A stretch of 64,000 bases of DNA, taken from Phytomonas francai (Eukaryota; Euglenozoa; Kinetoplastea; Trypanosomatida; Trypanosomatidae). Location of the stretch: the NCBI GenBank assembly GCA_001766655.1, contig MJCC01000001.1, positions 1,161,809 to 1,225,808 on the forward strand, read 5' to 3'. The position numbers were made by a program, and so were the translations under genes. The notes beneath the pieces were generated by a model. The model saw nothing but the letters and a program-made list of their open reading frames with translations, was not told the DNA's origin and made no database searches. How positions within the stretch are numbered: position 1 is the stretch's first letter; each line of letters starts with the position of its first letter. Shown here piece by piece: positions 20,614 to 31,000 of the stretch.

Positions 20614-21538
20614 TTTGTATTAGTAGTAGAAAAATCGAACCGCTATAATGCTCTTTCTGCGGTATTCAACTGTTCCCTTTTTTACTATTTTACCTATGTC
20701 CCTATAATTTAAATTGACTTCTTATTTTTCCAAATTAAATACGATGAGAATAAATTTAAACAGTTTAAAGCACATATTAGATGATATGTTCGATACCCAA
20801 TAAATTTATATCTGTCATGACGTAAGCACATCCATGTTTTCTTAAGACCGCAAGGGAGTTAAACTCCAGCAAGAGATCGGCATCGATTGGATTTCACTCA
20901 TACATGAAGCAATGATAGCGCGTTAATATTACTAAGCAGGTTCTGAGATTCGGTTTTTGTTTTTGAAAATTGGTAAAAATTCTTAAATCTTTTCCCAGCA
21001 TTTGTCTAAAAAAACGATGATAACATTGCCCCCTAGTTGATAATTAGAATTTATCACTCCAGAAGGTTTCTTTATTAGACGGGGTTCAAGTGCTCATGTT
21101 CATAGGATAGTTGTGAAGAGTGTCATCTGCCAAAACTATTGCATTTTCCTTCCTGGTTGACTAATTGATATTCCTGTGCCATGATTCGATACTCTTATTC
21201 AATACAATTAATGCAAATGTACGAGCAAAGTTCAGAATACTAATTTTGGCGACAAGGATATACATATGGAACGCAGGTGTATATTTACCCACCTCAGCGA
21301 TTATCTTCCGAAATAAACATATTCACGTATGCGCGTGTGGAATGCAATGTGGCTCTCCATATAAAGGAAAAGTGTCCACGCACCCATTTCACATAGGTCA
21401 GTAGGAGCTATTGTATACCAGTGCTTTGTGTATATCATTTGCTAGCGAATATTATCAAAAATCAAATTCTTCTTGGTCAAGTAAAATCACACCTTTTGGA
21501 AAGCTTCCAAAGACCCCCATCACTAATTTGCAATTCTT
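20614..21538. other. Intergenic region between PRP19 and the protein kinase
   Basis: 925 bases with the PRP19 5' region and the kinase 3' untranslated region. Plus-strand frames (21165-21404 and 21411-21809) show no family features, and the second runs antisense over the kinase. No RNA gene or repeat is recognised. Confidence 0.45.
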
Positions 21539-22390
21539 TTATAAGCATCCAGAAAGCCATGGGTCCCGAAATGCTTCCTTAATCGATGGACGTTTAGATG
21601 GATTTGTATTCGTAAGCTTCAAAATAAACTGTTTAGCTTGCGAACTCATGTTTCTGCAAGAAGGATGCTGGAAAGGAATTATATTCTTAATTACTTTAGT
21701 AAACACTTCCGTCGGTGTGGCTCCATCGAATGGCAACAAGCCTGTAAGCATCACAAAAGTCACTATTCCCACCGACCACACGTCACATTTCTCGTTGTAC
21801 AGTGGTTGATTATATGCAGAGCGGTGCCCCTGTAGGCCAATAAGAGCTATCTCAGGGGCACAATACTGAGGTGAGCCCACACATTGACTATTTGGTATCG
21901 CCCGTGTGGCGAAACCATAGTCCCCAATGGCAATTATCGCATTCAGCCTATCGTGAGATTTTCCCTTTGATCGGAAAAATATGTTCTCAAGCTTAATATC
22001 ACGATGCATAACCCCCGCAGCATGCAGGACTGTTAAGCCCTGCAGAATATGTCGCAACATCTGGACTACGCGCACCTCTCGAATAACACCGACCTCACTC
22101 TGATATTGATAAAGCGTCCCGCCAGACATATACTCCATTACAATCATAACTGCATTCGCCTCATCGAATACATCAAGAACATGTACCAAATTAGGATGCA
22201 CAGGAAGGCTTAGACCAATGCGTGCTTCCTCTAGGCTCGAGTCTATCCGCCGTTCGTTCAGCTGGGCCTTGTCGTACACTTTGACTACACAAGCTTCATT
22301 AGATTCCTTATTTATACATCGAAAAATTCTATTGGCGGTACCATACTCCAATGGGGTATTTTCTTTTACATATTTGTCGGTAAATTTCAT
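21539..22390 (-). CDS. Serine/threonine protein kinase, CAMK-like
   Basis: The 283-residue protein is essentially a bare kinase domain. It has the ATP-anchoring Lys in VVKVYDK (residue 37), a catalytic loop HRDIKLEN (about residue 129), a metal-binding DYG in place of DFG (about 156), the activation-segment end GSPQYCAPE, and the DVWSVGIVTFVMLTGLLPF segment typical of CAMK-group kinases. The glycine-rich loop is weak (LEYGTANRIF). All residues needed for catalysis appear present, so it is likely active. No regulatory domain is visible, so its pathway cannot be told from sequence. It ends in LSGCL. Confidence 0.9.
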   Translation of the reverse strand: MKFTDKYVKENTPLEYGTANRIFRCINKESNEACVVKVYDKAQLNERRIDSSLEEARIGLSLPVHPNLVHVLDVFDEANAVMIVMEYMSGGTLYQYQSEVGVIREVRVVQMLRHILQGLTVLHAAGVMHRDIKLENIFFRSKGKSHDRLNAIIAIGDYGFATRAIPNSQCVGSPQYCAPEIALIGLQGHRSAYNQPLYNEKCDVWSVGIVTFVMLTGLLPFDGATPTEVFTKVIKNIIPFQHPSCRNMSSQAKQFILKLTNTNPSKRPSIKEAFRDPWLSGCL

Positions 22391-23552
22391 TGGAACCTTT
22401 GGATCCTGTCACCTTAGCACGGAAAAACGGTATCCCTTTTCGAGTAGGAAGGAAAATTTGGAAAAGTAACACTAGTTGAGCATAGTAACTATTACCAAGT
22501 CATACTAGTGTTCAACGATGCGTATCACGTTATATGTGGAATAGTTATGGCATATGATGGCCTCCAATGGCTTTTGCGTGTACCACGTCGGGCACCGCAC
22601 TGTAATGGGGTACTACCATGTGGGTTTCTGACAAGCGGCCTATAAGACATGCAAAGTTGTCAAAAATAGAAAAAATAGAATCACCGATGGTGATACCTCG
22701 AATAATAAATGCCCCTCTAATGTTTTGAAAGCCCCACTGGTTTTCATGTTAGCAGTGAGTTAATACTGTTTCACGCACCACATAACATTTATGTCATGTT
22801 CTTTGAATCGCTAATAAAGGATGCCACCCTTAGGAAAGATTACTATGGGATCAGTATTTTCCTGTAGTTCCTTCAGTCACTTGCAAAATAATGCTTTCCA
22901 GTAAGACTATCTTACAGTGCAATAAAGCACCGCTTACCCCTGAAGCTAAGTCCAGTTCTCACTAAACCCAGCACCTTAAGTTTGAAAATGAGTACTTTGC
23001 CCAGTACCGGGAAATACTTTCGCACTGCACCCCATGACACACCCCATTTATGAATTCAAGGATATTGTTTACACATCCATTAGAAATATATCCATGTTCT
23101 CCCTCAACTTGATGCAGTGTCCAGAGGAAATGCACAGGATCTTTGATTAAATTGGTTTGGTTTCGCATTCACCCACCCTCCTCAAAGAAACTGTCTATAT
23201 ATATACAGATATATGCTAACAAGGGGTTAATTTGCATAAAGGAATATGCTTACTTTATCTGTATTCTAATAAAGTTGTACACGTTCGAATAGCAATTTGT
23301 GATAGGCTATGTTTAGCCCAAGTAATTTGCGCATTAGATTCTAATGACCATATGACCTTTTTTATTATTCATTCTCAGATTTTCGCTGGATTCGTGGGGA
23401 AAAAATACTTAAATAATTCGACTAGTGTGTATTGAAGTTGTAAAATGTTGGCCCTGCTGATCTAGATCCTTTCTACATGCAATATATTTAATTGATCCCT
23501 TAAAAGCCAATTTTTCCCCCATTCCATACTTCGGGGATACCCGACATCACTG
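22391..23552. other. Long gene-free stretch between kinase and reductase
   Basis: 1162 bases without a supported gene, longer than most spacers in this array. A 68-codon minus-strand frame at 22962-23168 has no recognisable features. The stretch must contain the kinase acceptor site and the 3' untranslated region of the reductase. No RNA gene or alignable repeat is seen. Confidence 0.45.
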
Positions 23553-24299
23553 TTAAAGAGATATCCCACCATCTACGATAACTGTTTGTCCTGTGATGTA
23601 AGGTGATAAAATGGTGTTAACCACGACCTCTGACACTTCACTAGCTGTTGCCAGCCGCCCCAAAGGGGAAGATCTTCTCCATGCCTCGCGCTGCGCCTCG
23701 GATAGTGTGCGACCCATTCCCTCATCCTCCAGTAACCCTGGCGCAACCACATTAAACCGAATGTTCTTAGAACCGTATTCCTTTCCGAGTGACTTAACAG
23801 CCCCATGAAGTGCGGCTTTGGAAGCACTATACAATACCTGACCTTCGTTCCCAGACGTGCCAGCGACGGATCCCACAAAAAGAACGCTGCAATCACCCAT
23901 TTTAAGCAAGCCCCCGTAGCGTAGTGCAGCTCGTGTCACATTGAGGCTACCTATTAAATTGGTTCTGATGACGAGGTCGTAATCTTCGTCGGTGCTAAGA
24001 AGAAAGAGCTTGTTAAGAGTAATACCGGCGCAGTTTACAACCACCGATACGTTTCCAAGTTGCTTTTGTACGGACATTAAAAGATTGTTGCAATCATTGC
24101 TCTGAGTGATGTTAGCCCGGAACGCAGTACAATTAACTGGAAGAGGTGTTTTAAATGGATTTCGAGACACACAGGCAAGCCGCATGTGATGCCTTAAAGC
24201 AAGACGACTAACTATTTCCCTTCCAAGAGAGCATGATGCGCCAGTAATAACGCCTACTTTTCCACTTACATTCCATGACATCTTCCTATCGCTATGCAT
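23553..24299 (-). CDS. Short-chain dehydrogenase, 3-oxoacyl-ACP reductase (FabG/CBR4)-like
   Basis: The 248-residue protein is a classical SDR with a Rossmann fold. It has the cofactor loop TGASCSLG near the N-terminus, NCAG, the catalytic Ser region FVGSVAG, the YSASK catalytic Tyr/Lys pair, RFNVVAPG and a C-terminal VIVDGG. The order and the C-terminal PLGRLATASEVSEVV segment are those of FabG-type 3-ketoacyl-ACP reductases and of the mitochondrial CBR4 subunit. The likely role is NAD(P)H-dependent reduction of 3-oxoacyl-ACP in mitochondrial type II fatty acid synthesis, but SDR substrates are hard to assign. Met7 (24281) is an alternative start. No long targeting peptide is obvious. Confidence 0.88.
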   Translation of the reverse strand: MHSDRKMSWNVSGKVGVITGASCSLGREIVSRLALRHHMRLACVSRNPFKTPLPVNCTAFRANITQSNDCNNLLMSVQKQLGNVSVVVNCAGITLNKLFLLSTDEDYDLVIRTNLIGSLNVTRAALRYGGLLKMGDCSVLFVGSVAGTSGNEGQVLYSASKAALHGAVKSLGKEYGSKNIRFNVVAPGLLEDEGMGRTLSEAQREAWRRSSPLGRLATASEVSEVVVNTILSPYITGQTVIVDGGISL

Positions 24300-24343
24300 T
24301 GTTGGACAATTCGAAAATATTTAAAAAGGTAGAACACAAATAG

Positions 24344-24667
24344 TTAAATTGATATGGTACAGAAAAAGGTGAAAACAAAAGTTGCAATAAGCAAGTAGAG
24401 GGAGATGGAGCTAGTATTTTTTGTTGATACGGCTTCACGATAAGACGTCAATACGATTGCGTACGCCACTACACAACATACATTTTCATTACAGTTAGCA
24501 GGAATATTGTGACCTGAAAATAAGGGGAAAATGCGACTCCGAAAATGAAGAAAAATATTCTGAGGATAAATTTCCCTCAGCTGACTCTGAAGATACAGTG
24601 CTTTGCCGTCACGCCAAACGAGAAGTGCCTTAGAAAGAAAATGAACAAGTACACCTGCGGGTGGCAT
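24344..24667 (-). CDS. Possible small tail-anchored membrane protein
   Basis: An open frame of 107 residues from the first ATG; the frame continues upstream to a TTG at 24733 but has no earlier ATG. The notable feature is a C-terminal hydrophobic stretch of about 20 residues (SLYLLIATFVFTFFCTISI), preceded by a polar segment, as in tail-anchored proteins. There is no recognised domain. It lies on the array strand only 44 bases below the reductase start, so it could equally be chance coding in the untranslated spacer. Low confidence. Confidence 0.3.
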   Translation of the reverse strand: MPPAGVLVHFLSKALLVWRDGKALYLQSQLREIYPQNIFLHFRSRIFPLFSGHNIPANCNENVCCVVAYAIVLTSYREAVSTKNTSSISLYLLIATFVFTFFCTISI

Positions 24668-26255
24668 CCTCTGCAACAGAACTGCTGCAGCATCCGATGT
24701 GACACCTAGAACTCTTGGTGACGGTAGTAACAATTGTCGTTTGAGAAAAGTCTATCAAAGGAATCGACGTTGGCATCCCCTTTGCTGCCAAGACAATAAT
24801 CTTGGTAACCTAATTACTATACCAACTAAAAACGTCAAAAAAATGGCACTTCAACTTCCCAAACATAATGCCTAACCCTACTGCTTTCCTGAGGTGAGTT
24901 TGTCAATCGCTAAGTAGAACAACACACTATTATTGAAGTACGCGAGTCACGGAGTTCATACCCTTCAACACAGGATGGGCAAGTCCTCCAAGAATACTTC
25001 TGATGTCTCACTCTTACCTATCATTGAAATATCAACTTGCCTATATCGAAACTAAGGCTACCCTTCTCTCACAAAAAGGGATTTAAAAACTGCAATAGCG
25101 TGATTTATGTAGTCTACTAATATGTCTCGGACAACTCCTCATAGTGTGGAACGTTAGGAAAGTGCTGAATAGCCATAGCCACGTTCACAATCACAATTCA
25201 GTGAGAGGAAATTGAAAGTAAAAAACAATATCCTAAGTCATTCGAGTATGCTGCCCTTCATTTTATCGGCCATCAAAAAACTGTGCGCTCCGCTAACTGA
25301 TGCCTCCGTATGATTAACATCACTACTGTTGTCACTGCCAATTTAAAAAAAAAGCATTTGCCCAATGGATGTAGGAGCCACCCCAGGTACACTTTCGGTT
25401 TTTTTTCATCATCTATTAATTCACACCTTTTACAGGGGGTTGCACTTGCAAAGAAAGAAGTGGAAAAGGTACAAACTTTATACTACACTTATCGCCAACA
25501 GGGAAAAGGATTAGCGGTGATGAGAGTAAGTGTATCTAAGCGGACTCGTATTTGGTGACCAATGCAGGAAACTATAATGGTAATGAATACGGTGCCATGA
25601 CAGGATGCTGCTAAGTGTATTTGTTCATAGAAGTCGCGGAACCATCAATTCTACTCAACCCTTCACAATCAAAAATATCTGACCCCAGACTCAATTTTCA
25701 CGCATGTTGCATTATTCTGTATAAAGATCGGTCGTAAATTTAGCAGATTTGAAACAAAAAAATTACATTCTCAAGTGATAAACATTTGATTATAACTATC
25801 TTTTTCCTAGAGTGTGATTTTTCAAATACAGTTAAGCATTTCCAACTACATCTAGCCACGCGAAGCTCTAAGGTACTGAATCCACAATCTAGATAAGGTT
25901 TTAAAACATAGAAATGAGTAATAGGTAATGATTTTTTAGTTGATGTATTCACAGATGACACTGGTTATGACCTTTGTGTCGTTTTGCTATCTAGCATGGA
26001 TCGATGGTATATCATCAAAACCAATAATCTCAATGTGTTCTACAGACTTTTTGAGGTGAACATTATGTAAACACGTAAGAAACCTATTTAGTTTCAAGCA
26101 AAAAAACGAGTTATTAGACTGTTTTGCTTCAATGAATAAATCTTCAAGAGGAATCATTAAGTATCAGAATCTCACAGACCTTTAGCAGTCCTTATAACGC
26201 AGTGCTACTGATAGTTTTATTACTCCAATTTAATCCAATCACTGTCAGTGTGCAT

Positions 26256-26260
<5 letters not shown>

Positions 26261-26301
<41 letters not shown>
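26261..26301. repeat. (TA)n microsatellite
   Basis: About 41 bases of uninterrupted alternating AT in the spacer downstream of HOP2. Confidence 0.95.
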
Positions 26302-26305
<4 letters not shown>

Positions 26306-26593
26306 GCATCTAAATTTTTCACAATAGAAGATAAATGTTAATTATAGGACGAAGCATTCCTAATTTTATTACAACATATAGAAATCTGCATAGCAGTACT
26401 AATCCATAAGCTTAATATAATATAATTTCCTGATGGAATGGTAATGATAAAATCTGAAAAAAAAAACCATGGAAGTAAAACGATAAGCAAAAGGTTAAAC
26501 CAAACAGCTAACTGTATTTAAAAAAATTGAGAAAGGAAATCTGTTTATTAAAAAAAAAATGATAATAAGTATTATTTAGATGATTTAAAGTGA

Positions 26594-27343
26594 TCAGTGA
26601 AGATGCACAGCAGACTGAAACAAAGATACCCCTGCTTGAGCATCCGATATAATGCCAAATGTATTGGCCAGTTCATGCGCGGAGCATTCGTCACCAAGAA
26701 TCCCATCCACTATGCGCTCTACATATTCTTTCCTTTCTTTCCAAAGAAGTCGAGCTTTTTGGTAGCGCTTCACAGTGCGTTGTACGCTATCATCAGTGCG
26801 ATCTCTATCAGTTGAAGAAGTAGCGTGCAACCGAGCCTCCTCCTTTACTTCTAAAAGTCTTTTTCCCAAGGCATTCACCTCATCCGATGCAAAAGAAAGC
26901 CTCTCTTTGCGTTGTGATGCAACAAGACTTTGCTTTAATTGTGTCAAGTGTTGCTCCTTTTCATGCATTAAATGTGATACTCTTAAGATGTCTTCAACTA
27001 GTCTTTTCTTCTCCAGGTTGTATTCAGCGTCAAGTTCAGTACCATTGTTGATTTCGGGGGCTTCAACTTTTGTCCCTGTAAATTCATAAATGCGTCTGCG
27101 GTATGCTTCCATATTAAGGAAAAAAAGCCTAACCTTCTTAAGGTCCTTTGTCCGAAGTTTTCCTTGTTCTGAGAGATCCTCAAGTGTCTTCTGGACGAGT
27201 GCTTTCGTTGTGCAACTCCCAAGCGCGTCTGTGAGGAATTGTACAGTAACGGGTTTGTTTTCTTTTTCAAACCAATTCAATATCATTTCTGAAGCCTCTT
27301 GAGGATCTGTCACTTTTTTCGGCGTTGACTTCCTAGTGTTCAT
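26594..27343 (-). CDS. HOP2: Meiotic recombination factor HOP2 (PSMC3IP/TBPIP)
   Basis: The 249-residue protein matches HOP2 in length (about 217-230 elsewhere) and layout. Residues 15-80 form a winged-helix DNA-binding domain (ASEMILNWFEKENKPV, then LEDLSEQGKLRTKDLKKVRLFF). A coiled coil spans about 105-215. A C-terminal segment, KARLLWKERKEYVERIVDGI followed by ELANTFGIISD, corresponds to the conserved HOP2 end. HOP2 pairs with MND1 and stimulates strand exchange by DMC1 and RAD51 between homologous chromosomes in meiosis. Assignment is by reading the pattern, without an alignment program. The ATG at 27343 is the first codon of the conserved region. Confidence 0.82.
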   Translation of the reverse strand: MNTRKSTPKKVTDPQEASEMILNWFEKENKPVTVQFLTDALGSCTTKALVQKTLEDLSEQGKLRTKDLKKVRLFFLNMEAYRRRIYEFTGTKVEAPEINNGTELDAEYNLEKKRLVEDILRVSHLMHEKEQHLTQLKQSLVASQRKERLSFASDEVNALGKRLLEVKEEARLHATSSTDRDRTDDSVQRTVKRYQKARLLWKERKEYVERIVDGILGDECSAHELANTFGIISDAQAGVSLFQSAVHLH

Positions 27344-27607
27344 GTCTTTAAATCGAGCAATTACTAGAGCAATTTTATTGTAAAAAAGAAGAAGAAGGAA
27401 TTATAGGGAAAAGGAGACAATGGTCTCACTTTTTGTATATATATCTATATCTATATATATACATATATCTTTTTACTGAAAAGTTCTTAAATAGTCCCTT
27501 CTGTTTTAGCGCCCCAACAAACGCTCTAAAGAATATTTGTGAAAGTATTGCGCTACCACTTGAGATTCTTCGGTAATGAAAGCGTAACTCTCTATGATAT
27601 ATTCAAA

Positions 27608-27693
27608 CATGCGGAACTACTGCTTAGCAAAGTGTTGCTTGATTACCTCCAGAAAAATTTCTGGCGCCGACGTTTTTTCGATCATACGCACGA
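27608..27693 (+). mobile_element. Solo 3'-end fragment of the ingi/L1Tc-like retroelement
   Basis: This stretch lines up with the last 90 or so bases of the element at 37-39 kb, whose 3' end (minus strand) falls near 37228-37315. Shared blocks include GGAACTACTGC, TTGCTTGATTACC and CGACGTTTTT, and both end at a similar ACGCA-GAT followed by simple sequence: AT-rich here, G-rich there. By eye the match is about three quarters identical with few gaps. It lies on the plus strand, opposite to the surrounding array, as a severely 5'-truncated insertion or a SIDER-like short degenerate element. Confidence 0.7.
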
Positions 27694-27698
27694 TAATA

Positions 27699-27730
27699 AT
27701 ATATGTATATATATATATATATATGTATAT
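27699..27730. repeat. AT-rich simple sequence next to the retroelement fragment
   Basis: Alternating AT with two GTA interruptions immediately follows the end of the retroelement fragment, possibly derived from its tail. Confidence 0.85.
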
Positions 27731-27815
27731 TCAAACAGCATTGCTGCTTTCCTGGTTCTTTGTAGCGTAGTAATATGAGCTGTGGGAAGAATGGCTTTCT
27801 GTGTTGTCCAAAATT

Positions 27816-28796
27816 TTATGGATTCATAGCCCAAAATCTTGCGACCCCTTCTTGGTAACCATTTAAAATAAGTCTCGTAGCATCACTAAGAGCAAATCTT
27901 GCTGCCATGGAATTAGACTTAATATGTGACTTTTTACTTGACTTGACAATTACAACATTGTTTTGGTCCAAGTTCCAATTAAGTAGCAATCGTTGAGGTG
28001 AATATCCACACCGCTCGGCGAGCATCTTGATTGCATTTTCATTCACTAGAGGTGTGAATTCTGGAGGAGAAGTACGCGTTGGCATGCCGAGTGGGCGGTA
28101 TGCGGCTGTAAGTAGACCATTCTTCTTGTGGAAAGTCACCAGGCCATGGTCCACTAGCGCAGGGTGGAACTCTATCTGATTTAGGACAGGTGCGTTAAGC
28201 GAGCCCTGCTCCATTACTTCCTTCAGATGTGCCTCATTACAGTTTGACAAGCCAATAGAGTGCACAATGCCTTTATCTACTAACTCACTCATCGCTTTCC
28301 ATGTATCCGAAAGACTCACATTTTCAACTACGGCTGGCAATCCATCAGAATTTTTGGGGTATTTGTCGTCCTCTGTTTCAAGCTTAGGGGAATATCTCCA
28401 GCACACAGGCCAGTGGATAAGGTATAAATCCAGATAATCTAGCTGCAGCTCTTTTAATGCCTCACGGCAGGCTGATTCCACATTATCGGGATGTTGATCC
28501 GTAGGCCATAGCTTGGATGTTATAAATAGATCCTCTCGCTTAACAAGCCTTTTTTTGAAGCATTTTTGTAGCACAATTCCGATTTCTTTTTGATTGAAGT
28601 AGGCTTTAGCGCAATCAATGTGACGAAACCCACAGCTAATAGCATACTCAATCGCAGCTTCGGTTTCACTTTGAAGCATTCGATATGTGCCAAGGCCCAA
28701 CTGAGGGATAGTTCTGCCGTTTCGCATAATTAAGCGATTGGAGACGCCTAATATGGGGCCATCAAGCGGCCTGTGCAAAGAAAAGGGCGAGGACAT
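27816..28796 (-). CDS. Aldo/keto reductase
   Basis: The 326-residue protein is a typical AKR (TIM barrel, usually 280-330). The catalytic tetrad is visible: Asp in RHIDCAKAYFNQ with Tyr five residues later, Lys in ITSKLWP, and His in YLIHWPVCW. The signature GIVHSIGLSNCNEAHL is present, and the C-terminal NADPH-binding segment appears as VVIVKSSKKSHIKSN. It would reduce aldehydes or ketones with NADPH in the cytosol. Trypanosomatid relatives include prostaglandin F synthase, but the substrate here is unknown. The ATG at 28796 is clear. Confidence 0.93.
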   Translation of the reverse strand: MSSPFSLHRPLDGPILGVSNRLIMRNGRTIPQLGLGTYRMLQSETEAAIEYAISCGFRHIDCAKAYFNQKEIGIVLQKCFKKRLVKREDLFITSKLWPTDQHPDNVESACREALKELQLDYLDLYLIHWPVCWRYSPKLETEDDKYPKNSDGLPAVVENVSLSDTWKAMSELVDKGIVHSIGLSNCNEAHLKEVMEQGSLNAPVLNQIEFHPALVDHGLVTFHKKNGLLTAAYRPLGMPTRTSPPEFTPLVNENAIKMLAERCGYSPQRLLLNWNLDQNNVVIVKSSKKSHIKSNSMAARFALSDATRLILNGYQEGVARFWAMNP

Positions 28797-29437
28797 TTTT
28801 GGAAGTAATTACTTTTCATCGAGTAATTTTAAGATTAAAACTATTTACACACACGAAGAAGAAGAAATTGGCACATAGACTAAAGACACCAAGATACAAA
28901 AATCAAATGTTGTAGCAATATTTGTAATATTTACTTATAGGCAAAAGCTTTATCAAGAATTGACCATAAAGCAGTGCTGCTTAAGGAGGTAGTTATTTAT
29001 ACTTTATGAACTTACAATATCAATACTTATTTTATACAGCCTTTTATGCATGACAGAGTTTAGATACACGTCCAAAATAATATGACGAAAGAATGAAACA
29101 CGCAAACTCTTTGACTACCTCTCTCCGGCTCCACACACTGCATCTTTTCCCTTGTTATTGCCAAGAATACTTAATATAGTGATAATAACAATTATGTAAC
29201 TAAATATATTGCAGTTAAAAGCTTAATAATAATAATAATAATAATAATAGTAATATAAATATTATGAATGACAATACGAGTAAGATCCTTAGAGCCTGGA
29301 GTTACATATATTTAAAAGGAATGTGCATTTATTATGACAAATATTCCGTAACTGAAAACGCTTCCGATTCGTGAAAAACGCGCATTCTTTTAAATTATGT
29401 TACGTTCTCAACTCCGTCTGTCATACATTCATGTGCC
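28797..29437. other. Spacer between aldo/keto reductase and DnaJ
   Basis: 641 AT-rich bases containing a (TAA)n run at about 29224-29249. It must contain the reductase acceptor site and the DnaJ 3' untranslated region. No gene is supported. Confidence 0.55.
29224..29249. repeat. (TAA)n microsatellite
   Basis: Eight or so perfect trinucleotide units in the DnaJ 3' flanking region. Confidence 0.95.
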
Positions 29438-30631
29438 CTACTGCTGTGCACATGTAGCAGTGTGTCCACGAGGTCTGTTATCATCGCTGTCATCATCGTA
29501 AGCGTTACGACGACTTTCCTTTTCAAGGTCGATCTTCGTCTCCTGCAACATGCATATTTCTGAATCCTCCTCTATTTTTGGCTGATGAGGGTAACCAAGA
29601 GAACTGCGTAGATTTGGAATTAAGCTCTCCCTTATTGTCTTAGGGAAGACAACGTTGAACTTTATTACAAGGTCACCTTTTTCAACGCCACCAGTGTTAG
29701 GCACCGGCATGCCCTCACGGTAAATACTGTACATGTTGGCAGGATCTACCACAACACCTTCTTGGGATTGAACTGTTAATTTACGAGTATCCAAGTGGGT
29801 AATGTTGAAGGAAAAACCAGTAAGTGCTTCAGCAAGTGAGATTGAGCGCTCAATGAAAAGGTGATTGCCTTTTCGAACGAACATGGGGTGGGGCTTCTGT
29901 TCAAAAATGATTATAATGTCTCCAGCAAGCCTCACATCAGGAATCTGGTCACCCTCACCACGGAATGTGACACTATCTCCGCGATGCATACCTTTCTCCA
30001 CAACAACTTCAAAAATCTTCTTATCCTTGATGGTTTGCTGACCCCTGCACATCTCACATTTATCCTCCTCCTTCAAACTGGTCCCTTTGCCTTGACAGGT
30101 CGGACAGGCTACCTGCATCTGTTGAATGAAACCAGGACCGATTTGCCGAGTTATCATCCGGACACCGCGCCCATTACAATCGCGGCACTTAATGTTCGCA
30201 TTAGGAATTTTGGAGCCAGTCCCGGAACATTTTGTGCACAGACGGTCTCGCGTAATAGCAAGTTTAACCGTTTTACCTGTATAAAAGGCATCCAGCGATA
30301 CAGGCAATTCGTGAATAATGTCCTTTGGTTTCGGCTCTCCACGTGCTCGGGTACCACCGCCAAAGAAGCTAGCGAAGATGTCGCTAGGATCAATACCACC
30401 TTCCATCCCCTCACCTCTGTCACCAAACTGGTCATACATTTTCCTTTTTTCTTGATCTGATAAACATTCATAAGCTACAGACACCTCTTTGAATTTTTCC
30501 TGAGCCCCAGGCTCCTTATTCTTGTCTGGGTGGTACTTCAACGCAAGCTTGCGGTAAGCGCGTTTGATTTCATCATCAGTTGCCGTGGGAGACACTCCAA
30601 GGGCATCGTAATACTTTGTTTCCTTGACCAT
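29438..30631 (-). CDS. Type I DnaJ co-chaperone with farnesylation motif (DNAJA/Ydj1-like)
   Basis: The 397-residue protein has all type I Hsp40 parts: a J domain (residues 5-70) with HPD at 34-36, a Gly/Phe region (about 73-100), four zinc-binding Cys repeats from residue 132 ([32 protein letters not shown]), and a C-terminal client-binding domain. It ends in CAQQ, a CAAX box expected to be farnesylated as in yeast Ydj1 and human DNAJA1/2. It would stimulate the ATPase of cytosolic Hsp70 and deliver unfolded clients. The last Cys repeat departs from CxxCxGxG, but the zinc ligands are kept. Confidence 0.96.
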   Translation of the reverse strand: MVKETKYYDALGVSPTATDDEIKRAYRKLALKYHPDKNKEPGAQEKFKEVSVAYECLSDQEKRKMYDQFGDRGEGMEGGIDPSDIFASFFGGGTRARGEPKPKDIIHELPVSLDAFYTGKTVKLAITRDRLCTKCSGTGSKIPNANIKCRDCNGRGVRMITRQIGPGFIQQMQVACPTCQGKGTSLKEEDKCEMCRGQQTIKDKKIFEVVVEKGMHRGDSVTFRGEGDQIPDVRLAGDIIIIFEQKPHPMFVRKGNHLFIERSISLAEALTGFSFNITHLDTRKLTVQSQEGVVVDPANMYSIYREGMPVPNTGGVEKGDLVIKFNVVFPKTIRESLIPNLRSSLGYPHQPKIEEDSEICMLQETKIDLEKESRRNAYDDDSDDNRPRGHTATCAQQ

Positions 30632-31000
30632 ATTATCCCTTTTTAAGTTAGATTGGTTTTATTATGAATCTTAGCTTTTTTTCAAAATCTTTTGGAATCA
30701 AGAAGTATAATAACAACAGAACATATGGAAGACATCCAGAGGAAAGTATTATACACGCATGAGAAGTCAAAAAAAAATGTACTGGTGGCATTTACGCAAC
30801 TAATACATAATAGTATTTGTATAAAAAGTAGGGTGCCGATACAATATCCCTACAAAAGGGGAAACGAATAAAATTTTAAGATAAACGCAGTAAATAATCA
30901 AAATATAGAACCTTTAAGGAAATAGTTAAAATTCAACCTTTAATGGAGAAGCATGGCAGAAGCTGCACATTAGGAGATTTGATTATTTCGAGTACAGTGC
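30632..31000. other. Spacer between DnaJ and RPAP3-like gene
   Basis: 369 AT-rich bases with the DnaJ 5' region and the 3' untranslated region of the TPR protein. Nothing else is seen. Confidence 0.5.

Larger units (their letters stand above)
24300..26593. other. Long sparse stretch between reductase and HOP2
   Basis: About 2.3 kb that holds only one weak coding candidate (24344-24667). The rest is AT-rich and includes a (TA)n run at 26261-26301. Plus-strand frames such as 25310-25558 have no family features. This is the largest gene-poor gap within the left array. Confidence 0.45.
27344..27815. other. Spacer between HOP2 and aldo/keto reductase
   Basis: 472 bases holding AT-rich simple sequence (about 27436-27472 and 27699-27730) and, between them, a short fragment of retroelement 3' end described separately. 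No gene is supported. Confidence 0.6.

Noticed and set aside
25310..25558. 82-codon plus-strand frame in the sparse gap
   Set aside because: It runs against the array direction and shows no family resemblance.
29861..30460. 199-codon plus-strand frame
   Set aside because: It is entirely antisense to the DnaJ gene, runs against the array direction and has no family features.
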